Of a DNA stretch of 64,000 nucleotides, positions 36,551 through 45,848 are shown piece after piece. Each line of letters starts with the position of its first letter. The first letter of the stretch is position 1. Origin of the DNA: Collimonas sp. OK307 (GTDB lineage: Bacteria; Pseudomonadota; Gammaproteobacteria; Burkholderiales; Burkholderiaceae_D); NCBI RefSeq assembly GCF_900113705.1, contig NZ_FOQI01000018.1:36213-100212 (forward strand), written 5' to 3'. A program made the translations under genes and the position numbers. Under the pieces are notes generated by a model, which ran no database searches, was not told the origin of the DNA, and saw nothing but the letters and a program-made list of their open reading frames with translations.

Positions 36551-37993
36551 TCAAACCCGCGCGGTCCGTTGCAGCACTGTCTTGGTAATGGTGTAGGGCT
36601 CCAGACTCTGCGCGCCGCCCTCGCGCCCGATGCCGCTTTCCTTGACGCCGCCGAAGGGGGTGTCGGCGCCGCACATGCCGAAATGGTTGATCGACAGCAC
36701 ACCGCATTCCAGTTCGCGCGTGAAGCGCTCCGCTTCTTCAAGCGAATTGGTGAAAGCGTAGCCGGCAAGTCCCACGGACAGGCTGTTGGCAAGCGCTATG
36801 CCTTCGTCCAGGTCGGCGACCTGCACGCACAGCGCCATCGGGCCGAATGGTTCGGTGGACATCGCCTTGGCGTGCGCCGGCACGTCGGCGAGTACGGTGA
36901 GTGCATAGAAGAACCCGCGTTCGCCGATGCGCTGGCCGCCGGCCGCGACGCGTGCACCGCACGCTTTGGCGTCCTGCACCAATTCGTCGATCGCGACCAT
37001 GCGCTTGGCGTTGAGGAGCGGCCCCATCTGCACACCCGGCTCGAAGCCGTCGCCCACGCGTACTTCGCTGGCGGCCTTGGCGAATGCATCGACGAAGGCG
37101 GCATAAGACTTCTGATGAATGATGAAACGCGTTGGCGAGGCGCAGAACTGACCGGCCAGGCGCATCTTGGCGCTACCCGCGAGTTTGCCCAGCGCCGCCG
37201 CATCGACGTCGGCGCCGATCAGCACCGGCGCATGGCCGCCCAGTTCCATCAGCACCGGCTTCATGGCCGCAGCAGCGAGCTGGGTCAGGTGCTTGCCGAC
37301 CGCTACTGAACCTGTGAAGGTCACCATGCGGATGGCCGGCGAGGCGATCAGCGTCGAGGAGATCAGGGACGGATTGCCGAAAACGAGATTGAGCACGCCA
37401 GGCGGCAGGCCGGCATCGATGAAGCATTGTACGAAGGCGCACGCGGTACCCGGGGTTTCCTCGGCGGCTTTGATGATCACCGAACAGCCCGCGGCGATCG
37501 CGCCGCTGATCTTGCGTGCAGGGGAACCGATCGGAACGTTCCACGGAGTGAAGGCGGCCACCGGGCCGACCGGCAATCGAAGGATCATCTGCTGCATCTG
37601 TGGCCCGGCCGGAACGATACTGCCGTAGAGGCGCTGCGCCTCCGCCGCATCCCATTCGAGAAAGGCGGTGGCGCGCGCCACTTCGTTGCGGGCGTCGGCG
37701 ATCGGCTTGCCTTGTTCTAGCGTGAGAATCTCTGCGATCGACTCTGCACGCTCGCGCACCAGCGCGCAAGTGCGCAGCAGCAGCTGCGCCCGTTGCAGCG
37801 GCGGCGTGTCGCGCCATACACGGAAGCCACGCTCCGCGGCGGCGAGTGCGCGCGAGAGATCCTCTGGCGTCGCGCCCGGTACGCTGCCGAGGGTAGCCTC
37901 GTTGCTCGGATTGAAGACCTCGGTATAGGCGGGGCGGTCGTAGAGCCATTCGCCGTCGATATGCAGCCCGATGCGCGGATAGGTTGAGTCCAT
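36551..37993 (-). CDS. NAD(P)-dependent aldehyde dehydrogenase
   Basis: A 480-residue enzyme of the ALDH superfamily, close to succinate-semialdehyde dehydrogenases. The catalytic Glu is in LELGGHAPVLIG near residue 250, and the nucleophile Cys is in GQFCASPTRF near residue 284. The ATG at 37993 gives MDSTYPRIGLHIDG; the longer frame to 38047 adds 18 residues. It lies 150 bp upstream of the P450 gene. It likely oxidises an aldehyde made by the P450 or by the Rieske pathway. Confidence 0.92.
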   Translation of the reverse strand: MDSTYPRIGLHIDGEWLYDRPAYTEVFNPSNEATLGSVPGATPEDLSRALAAAERGFRVWRDTPPLQRAQLLLRTCALVRERAESIAEILTLEQGKPIADARNEVARATAFLEWDAAEAQRLYGSIVPAGPQMQQMILRLPVGPVAAFTPWNVPIGSPARKISGAIAAGCSVIIKAAEETPGTACAFVQCFIDAGLPPGVLNLVFGNPSLISSTLIASPAIRMVTFTGSVAVGKHLTQLAAAAMKPVLMELGGHAPVLIGADVDAAALGKLAGSAKMRLAGQFCASPTRFIIHQKSYAAFVDAFAKAASEVRVGDGFEPGVQMGPLLNAKRMVAIDELVQDAKACGARVAAGGQRIGERGFFYALTVLADVPAHAKAMSTEPFGPMALCVQVADLDEGIALANSLSVGLAGYAFTNSLEEAERFTRELECGVLSINHFGMCGADTPFGGVKESGIGREGGAQSLEPYTITKTVLQRTARV

Positions 37994-38069
37994 CGTGGTT
38001 TCTTTCGTAGTTATGTTCGAATCGCCGACTTCGGGTATGGTCGCCATGTGCGCCAGCGCTAGCTCTTGC

Positions 38070-38124
38070 GTCTGTAGGTCTGTCCAACGACCGCGCTACT
38101 CGGCGTTATCCTATGTCTGTAGGT
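38070..38124. promoter_or_regulatory. Direct repeats GTCTGTAGGT upstream of the ALDH gene
   Basis: Exact copies of GTCTGTAGGT lie at 38070-38079 and 38115-38124, 45 bp apart, just upstream of the aldehyde dehydrogenase start. They are candidate activator sites; the regulator is unknown. Confidence 0.45.
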
Positions 38125-38218
38125 ATTAGTATCGCTACCACCCGCAAGCATTGCGAGGAACTAGTGCGGTTGATTGTCCGGATTGTTACGGTTTAGTGAC
38201 TCGACTGGCATCGCGTTA

Positions 38219-39193
38219 TCACAAATCGAGAATCAATTCCGCAGTTTTTGCCCGCGAACAACAAATCATCATCGTCGCTCCGCATTCGCGCTCACTATCG
38301 CTAAGTACCAGATCATGGTGATCAGGGAGTCCGCCAAGCACGTTTGTTTCACATGCCCGGCAGATACCTGCCATGCATGAGTAAGACACCTCTACGCCGG
38401 CATTAAGCACCGCATCCAGAATCGTGGTTGTCGGTCCAACCTTCACCGTCTTGTTCGATTTGGATAAAACGACAATGAATTCCTCTTCGTTGCCCTTTTC
38501 CGCCGGCGCTGATGCTGACACTGGCGCGGCAAAATATTCCCGGTGCACCGTATCGGGATTACGTCCTTCGCAAGCGGCTTCGAACGCACGCAACATAGGA
38601 ATCGGTCCGCAGCAATACAGGTCAGCGTCAGGCGGACTGGAATCCACAATTTGCTGGAGGTTGAGCATTCTGTCTCTCTGTCCACCGTCGAAATTGAGAT
38701 GGATCGTGCCACCGGCGTCAGAGGCGAGCGACGAAAGCTGCTCAACGTATGCCGCCCGCTCTGGAGCTTGCGCAGAATAGTAAATCGTCCAGGGTTCGCC
38801 GATCTGCGACAGCCGCTGCGCCATGCTCCATAACGGCGTGATCCCAATGCCGCCGGCAATAAAGATGGAATGCGTTGCAGATTCCTTCAGGGCGAAGCTG
38901 TTGCGCGGCTCTGAAATGGTGAGGACATCACCGACCCGCAGTACCTCATGCAGATATTTAGATCCGCCCCGGCTATTGGCATCACGGCTCACTGAAATGA
39001 CGTAGCGATGCTTCTCGCCTTGTGCATTGACTAACGAGTAGCTGCGTATCATGCCGCCCGGAAGATGCAGATCGATGTGGGATCCGGCAATCGCCACGGG
39101 CCACTCTGCACCATCGATCGGTCTCAGGTCAATGCCGAGAATATCCTCTGCCAGAAACTCAATCGCATGTATCCTTGCTTTAATTGTTCGCAT
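38219..39193 (-). CDS. PDR/VanB-type oxygenase reductase
   Basis: A 324-residue iron-sulfur flavoprotein of the phthalate dioxygenase reductase/VanB family. It has an FMN-binding domain (RSYSLVN near residue 54), an NAD-binding domain (FIAGGIGITPLWSMAQRL near residue 111) and a C-terminal plant-type [2Fe-2S] domain with SYSCMAGICRACE (C-x4-C-x2-C) and a late CCS near residue 315. It donates electrons to the Rieske oxygenase encoded upstream. The ATG at 39193 is 6 bp after GGAG. Confidence 0.92.
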   Translation of the reverse strand: MRTIKARIHAIEFLAEDILGIDLRPIDGAEWPVAIAGSHIDLHLPGGMIRSYSLVNAQGEKHRYVISVSRDANSRGGSKYLHEVLRVGDVLTISEPRNSFALKESATHSIFIAGGIGITPLWSMAQRLSQIGEPWTIYYSAQAPERAAYVEQLSSLASDAGGTIHLNFDGGQRDRMLNLQQIVDSSPPDADLYCCGPIPMLRAFEAACEGRNPDTVHREYFAAPVSASAPAEKGNEEEFIVVLSKSNKTVKVGPTTTILDAVLNAGVEVSYSCMAGICRACETNVLGGLPDHHDLVLSDSERECGATMMICCSRAKTAELILDL

Positions 39194-39688
39194 GATCATC
39201 TCCAAATTTTATTTTTTATCCAGTCACGTCGGGTATCGGCCTGACATGGCTTTCGTACTTCACTCGAATCATCAGGAATCGATACTGGCCACGTGGATTA
39301 ATCTGATTCAGGAGGTTTAGTTTGATAACGCAGAGCTATACCAATCGCTCCTCACCTCGTACGTATAATTGTCCCGCTACGGCCGGTGCAGGGCGAGCGC
39401 CGGCATGCATCCTTTGTCGCGATGATGTCAATTCACACCAGCAGAATTTCCGCGGAACGTCTCACTGGCACAAATCGTATTGGGAGACGGAGGGGGCGAG
39501 ACGGGCAAGATTGTGCATGACGCATTGAGCAACGCCCATCAGCGGCGTGGGAGAAATCACAGGCCAAAATGAACAGAGGCGCAGCAATCGTGCGCCCCAG
39601 TCCCGTTATAGCCACACGCTCATGGCGAACGTATGGGCCAGGCCTCGGCAACAAGCCGGGGCCTCATCCTCTTACTTGGGGAAGCAGT
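39194..39688. other. Intergenic region between Rieske oxygenase and its reductase
   Basis: A 495-bp spacer. The part next to the reductase start must hold its promoter if it is transcribed on its own. I see no gene, RNA or strong palindrome. The length is unusual for a Rieske-reductase pair, which are often only a few bases apart, so an insertion or loss may have occurred. Confidence 0.4.
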
Positions 39689-40867
39689 TTACTTAACCAT
39701 GTCGCCTTTGACGAACAGCTGGGACGAACGCTCCAGCCGTCGCCATGCTTTCGTCGGCGTGCCAGCACGCATCGCGTCAAGCTCGCGCCAGAGGATCCTG
39801 CGCAACGTTGCGATGCCCAAATCCGAGGAACCGAGCTTCTCGTTCACGCGATCCGCAATAGCACCCTGACCGACCAAAACCACATAGTCCTGTGCCGCGG
39901 TCAAGCGAATCAGCGGATCAACCGGATACTCGCCAGCGAACAATTCGTCATGGTAGTCGGCGGCATTGTAGTTACCGACATCCTTGAAGTAGGCGGAGAT
40001 GCGCTCGTTCGACTCAGGAGTCGATAGAGGCACCGCGTAGAGCGATGTTCGCATCACATGGGTATCGTCGATCGGCACCATCCAGTTGGAGACTTCGATC
40101 CAAGGATCTTCAGGGCTAATCCCCGGCATCGTCACATGGTTCTCGGAAGGGAAAGTCCAGTCGCTTATCCGTACTTGCGAGCTTGCACGGCGGGTTGCCG
40201 TCTGGCATATGCCAGCCTCGGTTTCCTGATAAGCCAGGTCCGGGACTTCGGTGGTAATGGCATTGCCGAATTCACCGACCCGCCCCATCACGTGCGCGAA
40301 ACTCACATGAGCAGCATCGAGTGAATTCTCGACATTTTGCAGCCAGCTGCAAGGCCATATCTGCTTGCGTTGGAACAGCATGACATCCTCGCGCTCGAAC
40401 GCTGTATTCCGCGGGAGATCAAATTCTGGCGGCTCGCCTTTGCCCAAGTATGCAAATATGAGTCCGCTGTACTCCTGAACAGGATAAGCGGCAATCCGGA
40501 TGTTCGTTTCGCGGCAATTCTTTTCCGCCGGACGCTCAACACATTTTCCTTCACCGTCGAATTTCCAACCATGATACATGCAGCGGATTGCTTCACCTTC
40601 AATCCAACCCGTATGCAGCATGGTCAACCGGTGAGCGCAACGCCCGGCAACCAGATGGGCATTCCCGCTCTCGCTGCGGTAGAGCGTCAGATCTTCGCTC
40701 AGCAGGCGCACTTTCTTCGCTTTCCCTGGCGCCACGTCTGCGGAAATCGCGATAGGATGCCAGAACCGCCGCAAGAGTTCTCCCATCGGCGTACCTGCCG
40801 ACGTTTCCGACAGCTGCATCATTTTTTCAGCCAATTGGCCGTGCATTCTGATTGGTACTGTACTCAT
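39689..40867 (-). CDS. Rieske non-haem iron oxygenase (VanA-like)
   Basis: A 392-residue oxygenase. The N-terminal Rieske centre has CAHRLTML and CMYHGW (C-x-H and C-x2-H, residues about 71-95). The catalytic iron is held in SLDAAHVSFAH near residue 160, where two His and a nearby Asp act. It belongs with the VanA/phthalate-type monooxygenase-demethylase branch. Electrons come from the downstream PDR-type reductase. It starts 2 bp after the FAH-family gene stop, so the two are co-transcribed. The substrate is probably a methoxylated or carboxylated aromatic. Confidence 0.92.
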   Translation of the reverse strand: MSTVPIRMHGQLAEKMMQLSETSAGTPMGELLRRFWHPIAISADVAPGKAKKVRLLSEDLTLYRSESGNAHLVAGRCAHRLTMLHTGWIEGEAIRCMYHGWKFDGEGKCVERPAEKNCRETNIRIAAYPVQEYSGLIFAYLGKGEPPEFDLPRNTAFEREDVMLFQRKQIWPCSWLQNVENSLDAAHVSFAHVMGRVGEFGNAITTEVPDLAYQETEAGICQTATRRASSQVRISDWTFPSENHVTMPGISPEDPWIEVSNWMVPIDDTHVMRTSLYAVPLSTPESNERISAYFKDVGNYNAADYHDELFAGEYPVDPLIRLTAAQDYVVLVGQGAIADRVNEKLGSSDLGIATLRRILWRELDAMRAGTPTKAWRRLERSSQLFVKGDMVK

Positions 40868-40869
40868 GA

Positions 40870-41718
40870 TTAAGCCACCTTTACACGTAAAATATCGAGT
40901 CCACTTACTTCGACCGACAAGTCGTCACCACTAATCAAAAAGCGATTACGGGCTATGCCGACACCGGCTGGTGTACCAGTGGCAATAATGTCGCCCGGCA
41001 GCAATACCATGTATGAGGACAGAGTCGCGATGATTTCCTCTGTCGAGAAAATCATTTCCTTCATGCTGCAGTCCTGCACCACCTCGCCGTTCAGCCGCGT
41101 CGTGATGTTCAGGCTTCGCTTACGCACCGCGTCTACGACTTGCGCCCCGCACGTGATTGCCGGCCCCAGCGCCGAGGCTTCGTCCAAGCCCTTTGCGGCA
41201 GTCCAGTCTGGCCACCAGCCCTGCCCGGCAGGAACCCGCGTGAGATCTCGAGCGGAACCGTCGTTGAGTGCGCAAACACCAACGACATAATCCAGTGCAT
41301 CCGCCACCGATACCGATTTGCAACGCTTACCGATCACCACTCCAATTTCGCCCTCGTAATCGAAGCGAGATGTCAGCCTCCGATCCGGATTCAACACACC
41401 CTCGTGACCAACAAAATTTGTCGGCGCCTTGTAAAATGCCAGGGGCCTTTCCGGCGGCTTTGCGCTCGCTTCAGCGCCATGGGCGTGGTAGTTGACAGCG
41501 ACCGCAAAAATTCTGGCATGCTGATCCACGGGTGGCAACATGACTACATCTGACAGCGCGATTTTTCTTGCATCGGGATTCGCAGGTACGGCCGCTTCCA
41601 AGGCCTGATTCAGCTCGTCTCGCTCGCAAACCACTTTGATAAAATCGCCTTCAATTTGGCCGATCAGAATTTGATCGCCTACTTGGTATCGACCAAGCCT
41701 AAAACTCTCTTCTTGCAT
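40870..41718 (-). CDS. Fumarylacetoacetate hydrolase family protein
   Basis: A 282-residue metal-dependent enzyme of the FAH fold. The catalytic metal site is in FDYEGEIGVVIGKR near residue 117, and PGDIIATGTPAGVG near residue 245 is the family signature. Members hydrolyse or decarboxylate 2-oxo acids from ring fission (2-hydroxymuconate, maleylpyruvate, 5-oxopent-3-ene types). Its tight coupling to a Rieske oxygenase suggests work on a downstream product. The start at 41718 gives MQEESFRLGRYQ. Confidence 0.88.
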   Translation of the reverse strand: MQEESFRLGRYQVGDQILIGQIEGDFIKVVCERDELNQALEAAVPANPDARKIALSDVVMLPPVDQHARIFAVAVNYHAHGAEASAKPPERPLAFYKAPTNFVGHEGVLNPDRRLTSRFDYEGEIGVVIGKRCKSVSVADALDYVVGVCALNDGSARDLTRVPAGQGWWPDWTAAKGLDEASALGPAITCGAQVVDAVRKRSLNITTRLNGEVVQDCSMKEMIFSTEEIIATLSSYMVLLPGDIIATGTPAGVGIARNRFLISGDDLSVEVSGLDILRVKVA

Positions 41719-42212
41719 TTCGAGCCTTTTTACTTTGGTTTTGATGCTTTCATTGTGAATGCTCCAAATCCACAAGGCGAGCACGTGATCCGATACTTTG
41801 TACGGTTTGTTGCATTCGACAAAGGGAACGGAGAACGCAAGTAGCGGTTTGCGGCTACCAGCCTTCCCTGCTCCTCAATGGCAAGTAGAATCAAGACACA
41901 ACGAAGGTTGAAGTTGCCGTCAGATAATGATGCGGCAGTCGGTTTTCACGAACGCTTCGTAGATGGAAGTGAGACGTTCGAATCGCAAGCGCAAGCGCCT
42001 GGAGAGGGCTGTCACGTTGGGGAGGGGTAGTCGGGTAAGAGCACGAAATGAAACGAAACGAAACGAGGGAGACGAAATCTCCCTATCATGTCTACTGCTT
42101 TCCGGAAGGAATCTTCGGCTGCGCGGTGCGTTGGTACTATTGGTTTAACTCTGGCTGGCGTGATATCGAGGATGCGGCACGAACAACATTTAGCGTTTGT
42201 GGCGTACAAACA
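41719..42212. other. Intergenic region between FAH and Crp/Fnr genes
   Basis: A 494-bp spacer on the 5' side of the FAH-Rieske genes, so it should contain their promoter. A short GAAAC-type tandem repeat is present at about 42045-42066. I found no gene with support. Confidence 0.4.
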
Positions 42213-42902
42213 TTATTCGGAATGCTCTGCCATCTTTTCAAGCTTACCGATGTCACTGATTACAATTCTTCCGTATAGAACTTGAACTGCGCCCTCTGAT
42301 TCCATCTCCCGTAAAACTCTATTGACAACCTGACGGCGCGTGCCAAGCATCGTTGCAATTTCCTCTTGGGACAGGTTGATCGAAGACACGCGGCCGCCAC
42401 GAGCGCTTCTCGTATAGATAGAGTTCAGAAGGGTTGCCACTCTTGCGCGGGTCGATAGGACCGCTGCCCCTTCATACCGATCCAGCGCACCACGATGTCG
42501 ATTAACCATTGCGCCCATTAAAGAGTACGCGAGACTTCCGTCATGACTAATCATTTCACGCAGCAGCTCGCCAGAGATTCGGACGAGTACGGTTTTCTCC
42601 CTGCATTCCGCAGTATAGAAATGGAGTGACCGGGTAATCACTGGTCCAATGCCGTGGAACTCTCCCGCGAGATGGATTCCAGCTGTAAAGTCGCGCCCGG
42701 ATGGCATTTTCCTTATCAAATGCATCGAGCCTGTCGCAAGCAAATATAGGTAGGTAGGTACTTCACCCGTCCGATGAATAACGGTGTTTTCTTCAACCGT
42801 AATTGCGTCGGCCGCCTTGACGAGCCGCGAGATAGCTGCATCCGGCCAATTGGCAAAGAGCTCGGATTGCGAAATCGTCAGCCGGACCAGTGTGTTTTCC
42901 AT
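42213..42902 (-). CDS. Crp/Fnr family transcriptional regulator
   Basis: A 229-residue regulator. It has a cyclic-nucleotide-binding-like jelly roll (residues about 15-135, with HLAGEFHGIGPV), a long dimerisation helix, and a C-terminal winged HTH (about 160-215) with SQEEIATMLGTRRQVVNRVL. The four-Cys pattern of Fnr is not evident, so an iron-sulfur oxygen sensor is unlikely. Similar proteins control porin and aromatic catabolism genes. It is flanked by the FAH-Rieske genes and the porin on the same strand and is the only local regulator, so it is the likely regulator of this region. Confidence 0.9.
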   Translation of the reverse strand: MENTLVRLTISQSELFANWPDAAISRLVKAADAITVEENTVIHRTGEVPTYLYLLATGSMHLIRKMPSGRDFTAGIHLAGEFHGIGPVITRSLHFYTAECREKTVLVRISGELLREMISHDGSLAYSLMGAMVNRHRGALDRYEGAAVLSTRARVATLLNSIYTRSARGGRVSSINLSQEEIATMLGTRRQVVNRVLREMESEGAVQVLYGRIVISDIGKLEKMAEHSE

Positions 42903-43131
42903 ATCAGCAGAACCAGTTAGGGTTCGTAGTTACGATTTCCCCGGTGAGTCGGATACCCCACCAAACGGTGCGAGCATCACGTAGCAACCGGCAGGCTGAC
43001 ATTTCGAACCATGACAGAACTGCTATAGCAGATGCACTTAAGGAGTGCTCGATGAAGGTTTGTAACCGCAGTGTAGCATAGCGGCGACTTCATTTTGGCG
43101 CCCTCGATAACCGCAATCTGCGTGACAGAAT

Positions 43132-43156
43132 GGCGCTGCAATTGTCTTGCAGCGCC
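43132..43156 (-). terminator. Hairpin after the porin gene
   Basis: A perfect 10-bp stem (GGCGCTGCAA with TTGCAGCGCC) around a TTGTC loop, 7 bp beyond the porin stop. It can act as the porin transcript terminator, although the T-tract is weak. Confidence 0.6.
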
Positions 43157-43163
43157 AACGTGA

Positions 43164-44219
43164 TTAGAACCGATGGCGTATCCCGAGCGTCAGACCTGCC
43201 TGATTGTCACCAGGATTGACGGTCCCATCTAACGCCATAGCAGCCTTTGCCTGATTTCGCATCAACCCCAGCTCTGAATAGATATCGGTTCGTTTAGAGA
43301 GTGCATAGCTGCCAAGGAGCGTGTACATTCCAGTTCTGTTTGAAGCGCCGGCAGGATTGTAGGAATATGCGGCAGCGAGCAACGTCACTGCGGCAGTGGG
43401 GTTGTATGACATTGCAACCCAGTAGAGATTCGTCCTCGTGGAGGTTGGTGACGTACGCATGTTTCGTCTCTGAAAGGCAGCGTATATCATTACTGGATTA
43501 AAGTCAGCGACTATCCCGAGTGCCATTCGCTCAACCGTATTCTGCTGGGTGGCTACTGAAGTGCCATTTTGGCGATCGTACAGCACGCCAGCCAACACAT
43601 TCCCAAATTGATAGTTTACGTTTGTAGACATTTCCTTTCCGACCTGGAATGCGCCCGGGACTTCGCCTCCGTTTACGATAGTGCTGTCAAAGCCAAAGCT
43701 ATATTGGGTACTGAGAGTCAAACCTCCAAATTTCCCGCCGTATCTGATCGCATTATCGGCGCGACTAGCGAAGGCGGCATCCAGCGCGAGCGCCGAATAG
43801 CGTGCGGGAATCATGGGGTCGTAGATCGCGCCAAAATCAAATATCGGCGTCGTCTCTCGCCCCAGTTGCACCTCGCCAAATTTTCCTGCCAGACCAACGT
43901 AAGCCTGGCGTCCAAAAAGGCGTCCGCCATTGGCAAGAGCACCGGTGTCGGCCGAAAAGCCATTTTCAAGTCCGAAGACCGCTGCCAATCCATCCCCTAA
44001 GTCTTCTCGACCGCGAAATCCGATGCGCGAAGCAGCTGCGTTTCCCGAGTCCACTTTAGCCAGGCTTCCGGTCGCGGTGCCCGTACTGCTTATTCGCGCC
44101 TTATTTACATATTCGACCCCGACGTCGACAATCCCGTAAATTTGAACGTTTGTTTGCGCGTGCAGGGCGGTGGATGCCATCACTGAGCCCAACAGTATTG
44201 TTGCCTTAAGCGCCTTCAT
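43164..44219 (-). CDS. Gram-negative outer-membrane porin
   Basis: A 351-residue porin. A signal peptide (residues 1-21, ending in LHAQ) is followed by TNVQIYGIVDVGVEYVNKA, the usual first strand. The loop-3 region GRQAYVGLAGKFGEVQLGRE lies near residue 105, and the final strand ends GIRHRF with a terminal aromatic. It probably admits aromatic acids handled by the surrounding catabolic genes. The upstream region contains copy 2 of the ~148-bp repeat. It is not closely similar to the porin at 15265. Confidence 0.92.
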   Translation of the reverse strand: MKALKATILLGSVMASTALHAQTNVQIYGIVDVGVEYVNKARISSTGTATGSLAKVDSGNAAASRIGFRGREDLGDGLAAVFGLENGFSADTGALANGGRLFGRQAYVGLAGKFGEVQLGRETTPIFDFGAIYDPMIPARYSALALDAAFASRADNAIRYGGKFGGLTLSTQYSFGFDSTIVNGGEVPGAFQVGKEMSTNVNYQFGNVLAGVLYDRQNGTSVATQQNTVERMALGIVADFNPVMIYAAFQRRNMRTSPTSTRTNLYWVAMSYNPTAAVTLLAAAYSYNPAGASNRTGMYTLLGSYALSKRTDIYSELGLMRNQAKAAMALDGTVNPGDNQAGLTLGIRHRF

Positions 44220-44279
44220 TTTGTCTCCTGTGTAAGTTGTAATTATTTTGATTTATTTTTTAATATTGCGTTACTAATT

Positions 44280-44426
44280 GCCACCGAATTATCTGGCAAG
44301 GACACATAGCGTCACACGATTTCCGCCGGCAAATTAATAATATCCGGCGCAAGAATCGTGGTTAAAAAAATCGGCGGCACACTGTATCTTTTGTTGCACT
44401 TCGAGACGCCGTCGGCACATTTCCCC
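44280..44426. repeat. ~148-bp intergenic repeat, copy 2
   Basis: The counterpart of 33149-33297, in the same orientation, 60 bp upstream of the porin start on the minus strand. The longest identical run is TCTTTTGTTGCACTTCGAG. Copies this diverged yet block-conserved suggest retained regulatory elements. Confidence 0.7.
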
Positions 44427-44489
44427 ATGCTAGACTGGCCGCTCCAGCCTGAGCAGGTGGTGCCAGGAGGAGTACACGAAAGGTAGAAC

Positions 44490-45242
44490 ATGGAGCAGAC
44501 AATTAAGAGCGGCGCGGTGGTGGTGACTGGCGCGGCGCAAGGAATAGGCTACGCAATTGCCGAGCGTTTTGCGGCTCTGGGCCGGCGCGTGGTGATTGCC
44601 GACTTGCGTGGTTCCGAGGCTGCGGCGAAGAAGCTCGGCCACGATGCGCTAGGCTTCGACGCGGACGTGAGCAACGCCGCGCAAGTCGATGCATTGATGG
44701 CGTTCGCGGCCGAACGCACCGGCGGAGTATCGGTGCTGGTCAACAACGCGGGCATCTACACCTCGCTCGCCAAAACATCGTTCGACGAAATCGACCCCGA
44801 TGAATGGAAGCGCGTGTTCAACGTCAACGTCGAAGGCGTATGGTATTGCTGCCGCGCAGCGGCGCGCTACATGAAGCCGGCCGGCGACGGCAACATCATC
44901 AATATCGCGTCCGCGGCTGCGTCCAAGGGCACCGCGGGTCTTCTGCACTACGTAGCCAGCAAAGCCGCGGTGGTAGCGATGACGCGCACACTGGCGCGCG
45001 AACTCGGACCGTACGGCGTACGCGTAAACACGGTGTCGCCGGGCTTTACGCAGAGCGACGGCATCCTGGCCGGCGGCGCGGCGCGTGGCCAGCAGAGCGA
45101 AGATATAAAGCGGCAGCGCGTCGTGCAGCGCGACATTGCGCCTGACGACATCGCTGGCGCAGTGCTGTTCCTGGCTGGGCCCGATGCAGGCATGTTCGCC
45201 GGCCAGAACCTGATCGTCGACGGTGGCCTCACCATGAACTGA
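44490..45242 (+). CDS. SDR family oxidoreductase
   Basis: A 250-residue classical short-chain dehydrogenase. The cofactor motif is VVTGAAQGIGYAIAERF near residue 10, NNAG lies near residue 85, and the catalytic YVASKAA (Tyr and Lys) lies near residue 153. It probably oxidises or reduces an alcohol or diol in the local catabolic pathway. It is divergent from the porin and followed by a truncated TctC gene, which suggests an ancestral SDR-transporter operon. Confidence 0.9.
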   Translation: MEQTIKSGAVVVTGAAQGIGYAIAERFAALGRRVVIADLRGSEAAAKKLGHDALGFDADVSNAAQVDALMAFAAERTGGVSVLVNNAGIYTSLAKTSFDEIDPDEWKRVFNVNVEGVWYCCRAAARYMKPAGDGNIINIASAAASKGTAGLLHYVASKAAVVAMTRTLARELGPYGVRVNTVSPGFTQSDGILAGGAARGQQSEDIKRQRVVQRDIAPDDIAGAVLFLAGPDAGMFAGQNLIVDGGLTMN

Positions 45243-45261
45243 ACGTAAGCGAAAAAGTAAT

Positions 45262-45606
45262 GTGCGAGAATTTCCCGTCGTGAACTCCTTGCCTGGGGGA
45301 GCGCCCCTCGGCCTCGCTCCCTTCGCGGTATTTGCCGACACCTACCCAAAACGCCCGATCAGCCTCATCATCGGCACCCCGCCCTGTGGATCCGTCGACT
45401 TCGGTGTCCGGGTCCTCACGCGGCCGCTTTCGGAAATTCCGGGCGTGCCGATCATCGTTGAAAACAAGTCAGTTGCCACGGTCGTAATCGGTTCGGAGTG
45501 CGTCGTCAGGGCTCCGCCGGATGGCTATACCTTGGTGGTAAACGCGCCAAGTGCAGTCCTCATCGGGCCGCAGATAATGCCGACGCATTCGTTCAATTCT
45601 CCATAA
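45262..45606 (+). pseudogene. Truncated TctC/Bug-family solute-binding protein
   Basis: About 114 residues. The stretch YPKRPISLIIGTPPCGSVDF near residue 28 and APPDGYTLVVNAPSAV near residue 85 match the start of tripartite tricarboxylate carrier binding proteins (Bug family, about 320 residues). The remaining two thirds are missing; an IS3-family remnant follows. It cannot bind substrate as a two-lobed protein, so it is a pseudogene. Confidence 0.75.
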
Positions 45607-45641
45607 AAAATCTGCTGTCAACCTAACCTTCGAAGAAACGC

Positions 45642-45848
45642 TTGGTATCGCTGCTATATGAAGTAGAGCCGCCGCTCAGAATCGGGGGCATCCTCAAGGG
45701 AGAATTCTTGCTAAGCCAGTCGGCCGATCTGAAGCAAGCTCGCAAAATGGTGGCCCAATCAGTTCAAATTTATAACCAAGAACGGCCGCACACCGCCTTG
45801 AAATACAAAACGCCCGATGCAGTGCATCGAGCGTTTCTATGGCAGTAA
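45642..45848 (+). pseudogene. IS3-family transposase, C-terminal fragment
   Basis: About 68 residues covering the end of OrfB. The motif VQIYNQERPHTALKYKTPD is the IS3 integrase-core tail, containing the final Glu region and the conserved RPH. The TGTCAACCTA element near 45614 and again at 45855, just after the stop, probably marks IS ends. The rest of the IS has been lost; the insertion is associated with loss of the tctC gene. Confidence 0.75.

Noticed and set aside
42044..42070. GAAAC tandem repeat as a regulatory array
   Set aside because: Only about four short imperfect units; likely low-complexity sequence.
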